This document shows, piece after piece, positions 1 through 9,440 of a stretch of DNA of 28,308 nt (the stretch's first letter is position 1; every line of letters starts with the position of its first letter). A program made the translations under genes and the position numbers. Source of the DNA: Gnetum montanum (Eukaryota > Streptophyta > Gnetopsida > Gnetales > Gnetaceae); NCBI GenBank assembly GCA_015680685.1, contig MNCI01005375.1:72887-101194 (forward strand). The letters are read 5' to 3'. The notes beneath the pieces are model-generated. The model was not told the origin of the DNA. It ran no database searches and worked only from the letters and a program-made list of their open reading frames with translations.

Positions 1-1145
1 TAAATATAGTGTTTTCATGGTCAAAACAAGATGGAACTATTGCTGGGTAGGGTTGAGCAAGATTTTAGGCTTTCAAGCTAGTTTTTGGATAATGTGTAGT
101 GTCATGGCATTGCTAAAACTTGTCCTACACTAGGACTACACTTGCTAGTGTAGTCCAAGAATATCTCAACATCATTAAGGTAAGTTTTGACCTTTTCATG
201 ATCAAACAAGGTCAAATTACATCTAACTTCAAGACTTTAGGATTCTAAGATTCTAGAATCAAGTTTTTGGCCCTTTTAATTATTGGTGGGCTAGTTAAAC
301 CAGTTTATGATAGGGACTACACTAGGACTACATTGGTCAGTGTAGATCCAAGCCTGGCTCAATGTAGATGAAGGTAATCTAGCATTCCCATGGTCTAAAT
401 AAGGTGAAATTATGACTAGGCAATGTTGAGTAATGTTCTAGGTGTCTTAAGTCAAATTTTAGGTCATTCGAGATTACAAGATACTGATTTCATCAATTTC
501 CAATCATGACTACACTAGGACTACACTAGCTACCATAGTCATGACCTATTCCAGTGTAGTAAGGGGTGAAATCTAGCGTTTGGTGGGTTCTTGCAATTAA
601 TTAACCAATTTCTTAGATTCCTAGGATTACCGATGATCCTAGATAGGGTTTTGGCTTAGGATGGTCAATTCTAGAGGTTGTTTTAGGCATTAAAATGATG
701 ATTTCCTATTTCGACTACATTGGCCAGCATAGTTGAGTCTAGCCTCAATGTAGATGAGGTAAATCTAACATTTTGAGAATCAAAATAAAGTGGATTTGCA
801 ACTAGGTATGGCCAAATGAGGTTTCAGGTTTTCAAGTCAGGTTTTGGGCTGTTTGGAATGTTAACTCACTAGTTAAAACAACCTAGGACCATGACTAAGT
901 TGGGACTACATTGGTTTGCATAGTCCAAGCCTCCTCCAACGTGTTCACAATATGAATCTCGGATTTTGATGAAATTCCATGGTCAATTGAGTAGGTATTT
1001 AGGTATTTAGGTCAATGGCATTTAGAAGTAGGGGTTTAAGCCTAGGATGGTCAATATTGATGGTTTTTTTGATTTTGAACTAATCCTACACCCTTGGACT
1101 ATGTTGGCCAACATAGTCTAGGTCTTCTCTAGTTTAGTTCAGGGG
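1..1145. repeat. Degenerate tandem array, period about 193 bp
   Basis: About six diverged units follow each other from the left edge. A core of the form GGACTACA...TGTAGTCC recurs at 133, 325, 518, 712, 903 and 1096, so the spacing is 191-194 bp throughout. Between cores a second, weaker similarity recurs: a 'tcatggtcaaa' block, then a block rich in 'ttttaggt..tcaagtca'. The core is an inverted repeat in most units: perfect 9-bp arms at 133-141 and 148-156, and a perfect 22-bp palindrome at 1097-1118. No coding frame is visible. The array occupies the place where gag and protease of the outer retroelement would be expected. It may be an internal tandem region of that element or unrelated satellite DNA that replaced it. 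It probably continues left of the window. Confidence 0.8.
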
Positions 1146-2200
1146 TTTAGGATGATGATACCTATTGGAGACAGTTGGAAATTCCTAAAAACTTCAAGAA
1201 AGCGTCCCTTGAACTAAAAATGCTACTAGCCAGCATTGAATATGTGTTCTTAAATAATGGAAAGTCAATAATAATAAATGCCAATCTTGCTTCATATCAG
1301 AAAAAGATGCTATTAAACATGGTAGAAAAATGGTCAACAACCTTTGTGTAGTCATATCTTGAACTCATAGGGATTGATCTTAGGATATGCCAACATGACA
1401 TGTACACTGATTTGGACGTGAAGCTAAAGAGACAACCACAAAGGTAGTTGAACCACAAAATAAAGAAAATAATCAAGGAGAAAATTGAACAACTCCTCAA
1501 GGTGGGGTTCATTTATCCCATTGCGAATAATGAGTGGGTTAGGCAACACGATATTGTGCCCAAGAAAGCTAGCAAGTGGTGGGTCTGCATCAATTTTTGA
1601 CTACTAAATATTACAACATTCAAGGACCACTTTCCATTGTCCTTCATTGATTACGTATTAGACATAATATCTTGTTATTTCTACTATATTTTTCTAGATG
1701 GTTATAGTGGCTATAACCAAATCCAAATTACTTTAGAGGACCAAGCCAAAACAACATTCACAACTCCATGGAGGGACTTTTGCATATCACAAGATGCTTT
1801 TTATATGGGCAATGCCCTTCCTACATTCCAATGCCTAGTCTTAAGCATTTTTCAATAGTAAATTGGTAGTGGTATGGAAGTCTTCATGGATGGCTACTCC
1901 ACATATAAAGCTACATTTGAGCAAGCCTTTGAATTCCTTGAGCAAGTGTTAAAATGATGTGTTAAAACAAATATATGTATCAATTGGTAAAAGAGTCACC
2001 TAATGGTCACATATGGCATTATATTGGGGCACAAAATATCACAAGTAGGAATTGAGGTTAACCTTGATTAAATAAGGTCATTCAAGGAATAACCCAATGA
2101 CCAGAAACTGTCAAAGATGTTTGATCATTCTTAGGGCATAGTGGCTACTACTGATGATTCATAAATAATTTCTCTAAGATTGTAAAACCATTGGTAAAGT
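1146..2200 (+). pseudogene. Reverse transcriptase of the outer element, broken
   Basis: This is the RNA-dependent DNA polymerase part of Ty3/gypsy pol. The longest open piece (1637-1858) contains FLDGYSGYNQIQI, the conserved stretch with the first catalytic Asp, then EDQAKTTFTTPW and ALPTFQCLVLSIFQ, in the order seen in Athila-type RTs. The second catalytic motif at 1883-1897 reads F-M-D-G-Y-S where family members read FMDDF, so one of the paired Asp residues has become Gly and the enzyme would be dead even without the stops. Downstream, around 2100-2220, the gypsy region normally reading RSFLGH.G.YRRFI..FSKI.KPL is recognisable (GYY, FSKIVKPLVKLTKKD). Several stops and frame changes are present. 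The same order is found in the inner copy at 10190-11240. Confidence 0.85.
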
Positions 2201-2229
2201 TGACAAAGAAAGATGCTCCATTTTTCTCG

Positions 2230-2660
2230 ACTATGGAATGTGAATAAGCATTCCAACAGCAGAAAGAGAAACTTGTAGAAATTCCAATTCTACAAGCACC
2301 CAACTGGTCCATACCATTTTATGTTATGACAGATATATCAAATTATGCTTTGGGAACTATGCTTACATAGATGGATGATAATAAATACATATTACATCCA
2401 CTATGCTAGCTGAAGCATTGTGGGTGCATAATTGAACTACACCACTACAGAAAAAGATCTGATGGCAATGGTGTTTACTCTAGAAAATTTCAGGCATTAT
2501 GTGCTTGGATACAAAGTGTTTGTGCACACAAACCATAGTTCCATCTGCTTCTTGATCAACAAGCCAATGGTTGATGATCTTATAGGAATTCAACCTTACA
2601 GTGGTAGATACAAAGGGCACTAAGAATGTGATCATTGACCACTTGTCTTGGTTACAATGG
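2230..2660 (+). pseudogene. RNase H of the outer element, broken
   Basis: This domain degrades the RNA strand of the RNA/DNA hybrid during reverse transcription. After the RT connection region the frame reads IPFYVMTDISNYALGTML, the gypsy RNase H start with its catalytic Asp (codon 2332-2334) still present. It is followed by LNYTTTEKDLMAMVFTLENF, which carries the conserved Glu, and then HTNHSS, matching the 'TDH..L' strand of the family. An open piece spans 2432-2623. Frame changes occur after about 2600, where VDHLSW-like residues are followed by a Glu/Asn-rich tail. The inner copy at 11260-11720 corresponds and has lost the first Asp that is kept here. Confidence 0.8.
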
Positions 2661-2699
2661 GACAACAAAGAGGAGGAGAACCCACTATCTAATATGTTT

Positions 2700-3385
2700 C
2701 CTAACGAACTCCTCTTTGTTGGGGCTATAACTGAACAATTGCCCAATGAGCCTAATTGGTAAGATGGCATTCTCACCTATCTTCTCACCCAAGAGATGCC
2801 ACAAGGGTTGGATCATTAAAAGAAACAACAATTTCTTCACTAGGTAAAATATAGGAAACACTAGATCATGAAGCTCAACAATGCCCTTTTGGCCTACTGC
2901 TCAACATGGAAACTTCTTATAGGCTATTCTTCCTATGAAATTTTGTATGGAAAATTACCAATACTTCCTATTCAATCCAAGCTTTGTACATTTTCAATAG
3001 CTTGTGACCTCAACCTTGACTTGAGTCTAGAACAAAATGAAAGATTAATGAATCTCAACTTGCTAGATGAAAATCAATTGGTGACCCTATCATCTAATGA
3101 GTTGCACAAGCCATACAACAAAAAGCACCATGACCTTAAAATCAAGAAATTCAAACTTCAAATAGGAGATAAGGTTCTCTACTAGAACCCCACACACATA
3201 CCTCAACAAACTAAGTTCCAAATGTTGTGGGAAGTATCTTATATAATTTATGAAACTTTTCCTTCTAGGGCCATGATGATCTACAAACCTGAGAGCCCAA
3301 ATAAGAAATAGTTTATCAACATACAATATGTCAAACCTTTCCATGAGCATGTTCCAATAAATACAACAAACACCTCATCGGATGG
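2700..3385 (+). pseudogene. Integrase of the outer element, catalytic core deleted
   Basis: Integrase inserts the reverse-transcribed DNA into the host genome. Here the segment before the zinc-binding domain (ILTYLLTQEMPQG near 2770-2810) is followed almost directly by the end of the core and the C-terminal region: LNNALLAYCSTWK, then YEILYGKLPILPIQ, and a basic tail ending IGDKVLY at 3185. Compared with the inner copy about 651 bases are missing at 2847-2851, so the HHCC zinc-binding site and all three D, D, E residues are gone. The final strand-exchange-type tail (FINIQYVKPFHEHVP, near 3315-3355) fits the 'VNGQRLKPYH' end usual for Athila/Tat integrases. No chromodomain is seen. Confidence 0.8.
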
Positions 3386-3789
3386 ACAACCACGTTCAAT
3401 ATTTTGGATCTTCTCCTCTCAACTCAATCATGGGGGAGATGGCCATCCACACTAACTATATAAGCAGCTCCTCAATTTTTCACCCTTTTTGGTTTATACA
3501 TTTTTGTTATACACATTTTTGTTTCACACATTCTTTATTTTACATCTTCTTATTTCATGTTCTTAATCTTTTCTAATTTTTTTTTTAAAATATCGTTAGT
3601 ACATTTTCTATTTCTTGAATATTTTATACTTTCTTTTATATTTTCATTTATTCTAATGTGATTTCCTAATTTTTTATTAATAACTTCCAGGCACAATGGT
3701 AATTCATTGCTTGATGGTGACATGTACTATTTAGTTATTTGATTGTTGGTGTTTGAATTCTAGCTTTGAATTTTGTTATAGATAATTAG
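3386..3789 (+). other. AT-rich spacer after pol in the outer element
   Basis: This is non-coding sequence with long T-runs (3480-3600). It aligns with inner 13090-13480, including a shared segment that begins 'ggcca tccac' and the downstream TTTATTTT stretches. The small open frame at 3382-3576 is mostly Phe/His/Ser from the T-rich composition and I do not regard it as a gene. It ends where the alignment to the inner copy is broken by the block at 3790. Confidence 0.6.
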
Positions 3790-3832
3790 TGAAATACCAC
3801 CAAATCTAAACTATGGCATCTCGATTGCAAAT

Positions 3833-4110
3833 TTTTCTAAGTGCTAGGACTACACTCTCCCTACCCTAGAGCATAGTTAGCCTTTAGAAGAGCATAGTTA
3901 ACACAAAAGCTAGTTTTTTGCAATTTTTTCCAAGTGTTGAGACTACACTCTCCACTACCCTAGAGCATAGGTAGCCTCAAGTGGAGAGCATAGTCAACAT
4001 GAACACCAAGTTTCATATATTATTTTTAAGTGTGGAACTACACTCTCCCCTAGTCTAGAGTGTAGTTAAACGTAGTCAGCAAGAATAGCCTCCACAATGC
4101 AGCACCAATA
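3833..4110. repeat. Three tandem repeats of about 94 bp
   Basis: The motif ACTACACTCTCC recurs at 3849, 3942 and 4037, spacing 93 and 95 bp. Each copy is preceded by 'ttttt.(c)aagtg' and followed by a CCCTAGAGCATAG-type segment and a run of TAGTTAAC/TAGTCAAC. The third copy ends GTGTAGTTAAACGTAGTC, which pairs partly with its own ACTACAC start. The period is about half of that of the array at 1-1145, and both share ACTACACT cores. Confidence 0.7.
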
Positions 4111-4460
4111 CTCAGCTTAGCTCCATCTCACCTTCGACAAGCATAGTTAGCAAAATGCTTCTTTTTGTATCCCCTTTTGACCCCAAAATTGTAGCTACAC
4201 TCAACCGCATGTAAGATAATAAAGAGCATAGTCCTTGAGCATGGTCTCCAAAGAGGCATTTTTTAGGTACCTTGCAATCTTCTCGGCATGAACATGTGGT
4301 TGGCAATGTAGTCACAATCTTGTAGTCTTCTAGAATTTGACAAAGCATAGCAAATCACATCACCACCTGACCCAGTGAAGAGTGTAGTTTGGTGATAGCA
4401 TAGTCATAACTATCGCCTCTGGCACATGGTAGCCATCCCAACTTTCATGCTAATCCTAGG

Positions 4461-4470
4461 CCTATAAATA
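4461..4470 (+). promoter_or_regulatory. TATA-like box inside the 1.4-kb insert
   Basis: The sequence CCTATAAATACCC fits a plant TATA box and sits about two thirds of the way through the block, with no other candidate near it. This is one reason for reading the block as an LTR. No start site can be shown from sequence alone. Confidence 0.4.
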
Positions 4471-5187
4471 CCCAGTGCACTCAATGTTTTCAAGGTTGGC
4501 AAAAACTGAAGCATTTGCAAATTTCAAGGTTTTCTATTCTCTTAGTGAGAGAAAATTTAAGGAGCACTTGGGAGAGAACCAAAGGCATATTGGTGAAGTT
4601 GCAGATCACCACAGCCCACCGTAGTTCACTAGAACATTACAACCCATGGTACACCATGGCAGCGAACCTAGAAAATATTGCCACCTCAGTGGAATGTCAA
4701 TCTTCATAGCCAAACACCCTTGAGACTATGACTACATTGTCTACTATGCCTATTGTGCACCATGTACCTCCTAACTCCTTTTGGTGTTAACTACGCTCAA
4801 CCCCATTTGGGATGGTATTCCACTTCTCTCTTTCTCTTTACATTTTTAGCACTTTATTTGCATTTTTTGTTGTTTCATTGCATAGACACACCTAAAACCA
4901 CATTTTGATGGAAGTCTTCATACATTCACACCCTAATTTTTCTTAAAAATCTTAACTACACTCAACACTCTTAACACTGTTGACACCACTTGAACACTTA
5001 GCACCATTTCACATCAACATTGTAGCTAACCACACTACACCCTGGTTACACTAAGTAAGTTCCTATTCGATTGATAATACCATTCAAGGCACCCCATCTT
5101 AGCCTCGAATAGGCCCTCACACAAAATTGGATTTAGGTTGTGCTCCTGTGGACCTCAGTGTTCCAGCCATCGATGTTTTCAGTCGCT

Positions 5188-5910
5188 ATAATTAGGACAT
5201 GGTTTCTTTTTCATAAAATAGGTAGTGAGTCCACAACATTCATCCATCCACAAACTTAAAGGTTTTCCTTATCCTAGAAATATGAAGTCCCTTTCTCATT
5301 AACAAAACTATAAAAAATTTGTAACTTAGGTATTTTTCAGATTTGTAAAGGAGTCAAAGGATTGAATAGGATGTGATTTCAAGGGGATTTAGTATTCTTT
5401 GTGCCTTTTTTCTTACTTGGGTGCATGTGTGTTTTCATGGATTTCTTATTGTTTTGCATCAACCAACAAAAGGAATTTGAATAAGTCTTTTCATGATGTG
5501 GTTCTCATAAAAAAACAAACAATGGGAATTCAAAGCACATCCCTTAGACATAATAAATGAATAAGTCTTTGCATGGTGTGGTTCCAATTTCAAAAATTTT
5601 GGAAATTCAAAGCAGACCCCTTAGACAAAATAAACAAGCTATAAGCACTGGTTATGAGACTAGAAAGAAATATTACCCATGCCTAAAGGTTCCCTCTAAT
5701 TGAGGCCCTTCCTCACTTCCTACTTCTCTTCTTTTCTCTAATAAGGAATGGTGGTTATTCTATGAAAGCACCCTTGTATCTCAGATAGGTGGACTCATCC
5801 AAGAATGGTGATGCAAAGTCACTAAATGTGGTTGGTTTTGATTTGGACTAAGGATGGATCTTATCAAGTCATTTAACCATAAAATTTACAAGGGACTTCA
5901 TGTAACCTTA
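5188..5910 (+). other. 3' spacer of the outer element up to the nested insertion
   Basis: This non-coding sequence aligns along its length with inner 13485-14220: shared landmarks are AATAGGTAGTGAGTCCA / AATAGGCAGTGAGTCCA, the 'tcaaagcacaccc' repeats, and GGTGATGCAAAGTCACTA near 5806 and 14117. It holds two copies of a stem-loop repeat (separate entry). No reading frame of interest is present. It ends at the target-site duplication of the inner element. Confidence 0.7.
5491..5640. repeat. Two tandem stem-loop repeats in the outer spacer
   Basis: Two units of roughly 80 bp start with 'catgatgtggttc' and 'catggtgtggttcc' and end with 'gaattcaaagcacatccctta' and 'aaattcaaagcagacccctta'. Each has a left arm GTGGTTCYCAT-like and a right arm ATGGGAATTC-like separated by an A-rich loop. 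The second unit is damaged in its arms. The same pair occurs at 13784-13926 in the inner copy. Confidence 0.6.
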
Positions 5911-5915
5911 ATCAG
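5911..5915. repeat. Left target-site duplication of the inner element
   Basis: ATCAG immediately precedes the 5' LTR; ATTAG (19312-19316) immediately follows the 3' LTR. They are five bases long, the gypsy norm, and differ by one C-to-T transition. Removing the inner element and one copy restores an alignment of outer sequence to inner 14195-14240. Confidence 0.85.
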
Positions 5916-6855
5916 TGATGAGTCATGTTTTGTTGGTTGCATCAACAAAACCTCATCAACATGACCTCGTCATCTAAGGCTCAACGATGAAGCCTAGTTG
6001 ATGCATCATATCATGCATCGACATTGCCCCATCGACATAGTGTCATGTGTGTAGCTGTAAATATGTTCCTACAACCACATTTATGGCACAAGTAGATTAT
6101 AGTTGTAGCAAAGCTCTTCCATTTTTTCCATTTGAAAGTTACAATTTTTCCTTCGAGTGCTTGCAACAAGAGTCATTGAGTGTACAAATCTTTATTTGAG
6201 CATTTTTGTACCTGAGCATGATAGTGTGTGCAACAATAAAGATGAGCATTCTGATAAACCTTGCAACACTCTAGATAGATTATTTACTTCATTTATGCAT
6301 TTAATTTTTTCCATTATTTATTAAATTTTTTCAATTACTTATTAATTATTTTCCAATTATTATGTTAATGAAGAAATTAATCCAAATAGATTACACACAT
6401 ACGTATGATCGCTTCGAGCGTAACACATATTCACTTGGTAATCCCAGCAGCATTATTTCTTAGTACGCCTAGTAGCATAGCGCTTGGTTGCCCAACCGCA
6501 AATATGTGGGATTAGGATGTGTATGAAAAGTGGAAATATATACTTATGTTAGGATTAGTTAAATGATTAGTTAATTAGTTAATTTAGATTAGTTAATTAA
6601 ATCCCTTTTTATCTACAATTCAAGTACCCAACTATAAAACATAAAAATGATAAAAATTGAATGCCTCAGTTACACTTAACCATACCAATAAATGTCACAA
6701 GTGTAATTGGGAAGACAATGATTGACCATAGGTCTAGATTCACTTCCTAAAGGACTAGTGCACTAGAAATGATAAAGTTCACAGAATTTGACCAGATTGT
6801 GTGTGAACGCTTGTGATTCATATTGTTGGGCATAAGGGTACCTTGTTGCTCATCA
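5916..6855 (+). repeat. 5' LTR of the inner element
   Basis: It starts TGATGAGTCATG and ends GTTGCTCATCA. It aligns end to end with 18394-19311, differing by many transitions and a few short indels (for example about a dozen extra bases after 'ggttgcatca'). By eye the two LTRs agree at roughly nine positions in ten, which points to an old insertion; no exact value was computed. The TATA position (6055-6063) reads TGTAAATA here against TATAAATA in the 3' copy. Confidence 0.9.
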
Positions 6856-6856
6856 T

Positions 6857-6874
6857 CGGCACCATTACTAGGGA
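6857..6874 (+). promoter_or_regulatory. Primer-binding site, decayed tRNA-Asp type
   Basis: One base after the LTR the sequence CGGCACCATTACTAGGGA lines up without gaps with TGGCGCCGTTGCCGGGGA, the site complementary to the tRNA-Asp 3' end used by many plant Athila-type elements. Every difference is a transition; most are G-to-A or C-to-T, several at former CG sites. This site would prime minus-strand DNA synthesis. Confidence 0.75.
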
Positions 6875-7011
6875 TTTTTCTATGGAATGTGCACTATTTA
6901 GGTCTAAGTGAATATCATTTATATCATTTTACAAACCTCAAGGTCAATATCATTTCGACTATACATTGAATTATAAAAGCACACTGATAATTCCATTTTT
7001 CTTTTTGCAAA

Positions 7012-8880
7012 ATGTCCTCTTCTTCTCATAAGCATGAAGATACCAAACCACAAGTCCCACAAGAATGCAAGGTTATATACACTCATCCAAATGAGTTTGT
7101 GTCGAATTTCACCTTAATCCTACATCAAGATAAACATATGTGATGGCATGATATGAAGGGCAATGTTGTTTTGTTCCCTGATCGATTTGTGCCTAGGATG
7201 CTATTCAAAACCCTTAAGAAATAGAAAATCTTCACAAAGAATATGTTGTGGATGGATACGACACTTGAAACTACTATCCCACTAAAACACAATGCAAACA
7301 AGATCAACATCAGGAGAAACCCCATGAAGCTACAAAGGGAAAAAATTACACTAACACCTTGTTCCTACTAGATCAAGAGGACAATGAGGATCCTCCCTTG
7401 GAAGGTTCTCAACATGAAGATTCTCCACCCCCTACTATTGATGGCAAGGGTGTGAACCTAACCTTGTGATTCACTATTCACAAATTAGGTTTAGGAAAGA
7501 GTCATAGCTAAGGTAGGGATATGGCAAGCACCACAACACCAATGGATCTAAGGATGGTGATCATAATAAGCATAAGAGTGGTTGTGGTCATGTCTACCTT
7601 CCTCTTCATCCTCTTCATCTAATTCCAAACATTCCTCTTCATCTGACAATTCTCATGAAAATCGTCATTGAAATAACCATGATGAAGGTGATCGACAAAA
7701 TAACAATGAGCATGAAGGCTACCACAATCAAAGGGGTAGCTGAAACCATCATCAACATCATCAATGTAGTAATGATGATGAACCCTTATTGGTGACTTGA
7801 AGTATGCTTAATATTGTAGAGGTAGTGGAAATCCCAACCAGGCATACGAAGGATAGTTGGATCAAGCATCTAAATATGAAAAATATCCCAAAATTTGAGG
7901 GGGGATACAATTCTGATCCATAGACACATCTACAATCTTTTCTAGATGTCTATGCCTTAGAGAACATAGAGAATGAGTGGCAAAAAATCAAGCCTTCCTG
8001 AGGATAATCATTAAGGAAGCTAAAAGTTGGTACTAGTCCTTAGAGCCAGAATTTATCCACAAGTGGAGTACCATGTTAGAACTATTTAATGAAAAATACC
8101 AGACGTACTCTAGAGTGTATAATCTAAGAAGGGAAACCCAAGGCTGGAAACAAGGAGTATATGAACCCTTGGATGATGCCATGAGTAAATACTATTCACT
8201 CCTACACTGATGCCCTAGCCATGATTACTCTTAAAGGGAACAACTTTGCTACATCATAGATGGACTCAGAGTAGAAATAAGAAGAACCCTTGGGGTGTAT
8301 GGCCAAGGAAGGTTGTCTAAAATGAGAGCTCATCAGATCCAAAGGCTAATTGAGTAGGTTTTAAAAGAAGAAGGTGAGCTATGAAAAAGGGAAAGTGCTA
8401 AAGAGCATAATAGGGACCTATCCATCAAAAAATCAGAGGTCTGATTTTGTGACAAGGAATCACCACTCAATGAAGTGGTAAACAGAAAGACCTTGCCCAT
8501 TCAAAAGTCTATTTATGATATTTCAACAAATTTTGACAAGTTATGGGACTCTTTGGATGAAAAATTTCAAACTGCTTTAAAGATTGCTAAAGAATCCAAA
8601 GAGCAAAATAGTGATCATAATCATAGGAGGTAAAAAAAAGCTAAACATCCCTATGAAAGATGTAAGGGCAAAGCTGCTACAATAGAGAAAGTTGTGGAGT
8701 CTAACTCTAATCATGAAATTGAATGTGACACATGCCAATATGAACATCCAAAGGGATGTTACCTTGTGGTGTCACACTTACAAGAGTCAGGGATGTACAC
8801 ATTGAATCCTCACCTAGCACATAGGCAAGCTCCAAGACGATTACCTTACCCTCAAGGTAGTCGAAGATCATTCAACCAAT
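7012..8880 (+). pseudogene. gag (capsid/nucleocapsid) of the inner element, broken
   Basis: Gag forms the virus-like particle that packages the RNA. I chose the ATG at 7012, 156 bases after the LTR, because it opens a frame starting MSSSSHKHEDTKPQVPQ with few stops. A His/Asn/Asp-rich low-complexity segment follows (about 7560-7780). The conserved gag core starts near 7890 with IPKFEGGYNSDP and runs through SFLDVYALENIENEWQKIK and TMLELFNEKYQTYSRVYNL, then RRETQGWKQGVYEPLDDAM, to about 8415. A zinc-knuckle-like CDTCQYEHPKGC (8724-8759) has C-X2-C-X3-H-X3-C spacing, one residue short of the usual CX2CX3HX4C of Athila-type gag. Stops and frame changes occur throughout. No equivalent is visible in the outer element. 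Confidence 0.8.
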
Positions 8881-9440
8881 AGAAACAAGCTTACTACCCA
8901 AGTGGAACTCCTCCACAACCTTATGAACAATACCAATAATGGTACCAACCAAAATTGTGGAGAATGCCACTACCAAGGCAGAAGTACCCTTAAAAGTAAC
9001 CAAATCCATACAAGTACTATGTTTAGAAGCCCATCTCCCCTAGAAGTTTTGCAAGTCATCCATCATTCCAGCATCACTATTACCCTCTAGAGTATGACTG
9101 AACACATTCATCATCTACTTGAGTCAAAAATCCATATTTTTATCCATATCATCCTCCACATTCCTCTACACCTACACCTCCACCTACAACCCAATTACCT
9201 CCTACTTCATCTATGTAGGATAAGATTCCTTCACAACCGCAACAATGCAATGCTACAAGGGTTGTACACTCATAATTGGTTTTTCAACCAAGTGATTCAA
9301 ATAATTGATTAAGGAAATGACCTTTCTTCTATCCCAGTAGTCCTCTCCAACCCTCAAAACCTACTCTAGCTAATCATCCTACATCTCCATCACCCTCATC
9401 CTCTGTATCAAATACCTTTGAGTGCCCTTCAAACCAAGTG
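8881..9440 (+). pseudogene. Pro/Tyr/Gln-rich linker between gag and protease
   Basis: Translating across stops gives segments such as YPSGTPPQPYEQYQ, SSTPTPPPTTQLPPTSS and ANHPTSPSPSSSVSNTF, a low-complexity linker typical of the gag-protease region of plant gypsy elements. The three small frames at 8902-9090, 9094-9312 and 9472-9705 are shadows of this region rather than genes. Frame is not continuous. Confidence 0.6.

Larger units (their letters stand above)
3790..5187. mobile_element. Insert of about 1.4 kb, solo-LTR-like, unidentified family
   Basis: The inner element has nothing equivalent here: inner sequence around 13480-13500 corresponds to outer 3780 joined to 5190. Both borders carry ATAATTAG (3782-3789 and 5188-5195), which could be a target-site duplication, although eight bases is not the usual gypsy length and the match could be chance in AT-rich DNA. 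The block starts TGAAA and contains TTTCA at 5177-5181, close to but not at the right border. It contains three tandem repeats near its left end, a TATA-like box at 4462-4470 and many scattered ACTACACTC-type motifs. It has no convincing coding frame; the frames at 4112-4348 (minus) and 4515-4709 (plus) match nothing I recognise. A solo LTR of a different retroelement is my best reading. Confidence 0.5.
1146..5915 (+). mobile_element. Outer Athila/Tat-type Ty3/gypsy element, left part
   Basis: This stretch aligns in order with the inner element: the start of the pol homology (inner 10190), RT, RNase H, integrase C-terminus, AT-rich spacer and the 3' spacer up to inner position about 14220. 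It is cut at 5915 by the 5' LTR of the inner element and resumes at 19317. Its gag, protease, primer site and 5' LTR are not in the window; the tandem array at 1-1145 lies where gag and protease should be. Differences from the inner copy are a large integrase deletion near 2850 and an extra block at 3790-5187. The sequence is strongly decayed, which fits the older copy of the two. Confidence 0.85.

Noticed and set aside
1297-1512. Minus-strand open frame of 71 codons across the pol region
   Set aside because: It is the reverse shadow of the RT start; a similar shadow appears at 10364-10549 opposite the inner RT.
3382-3576. Open frame rich in Phe, His and Ser
   Set aside because: It results from T-rich spacer sequence; the matching inner region has no such continuous frame beyond a short Phe run.
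4112-4348. Minus-strand frame inside the 1.4-kb insert
   Set aside because: No recognisable family, biased composition and no repeat of the frame elsewhere.
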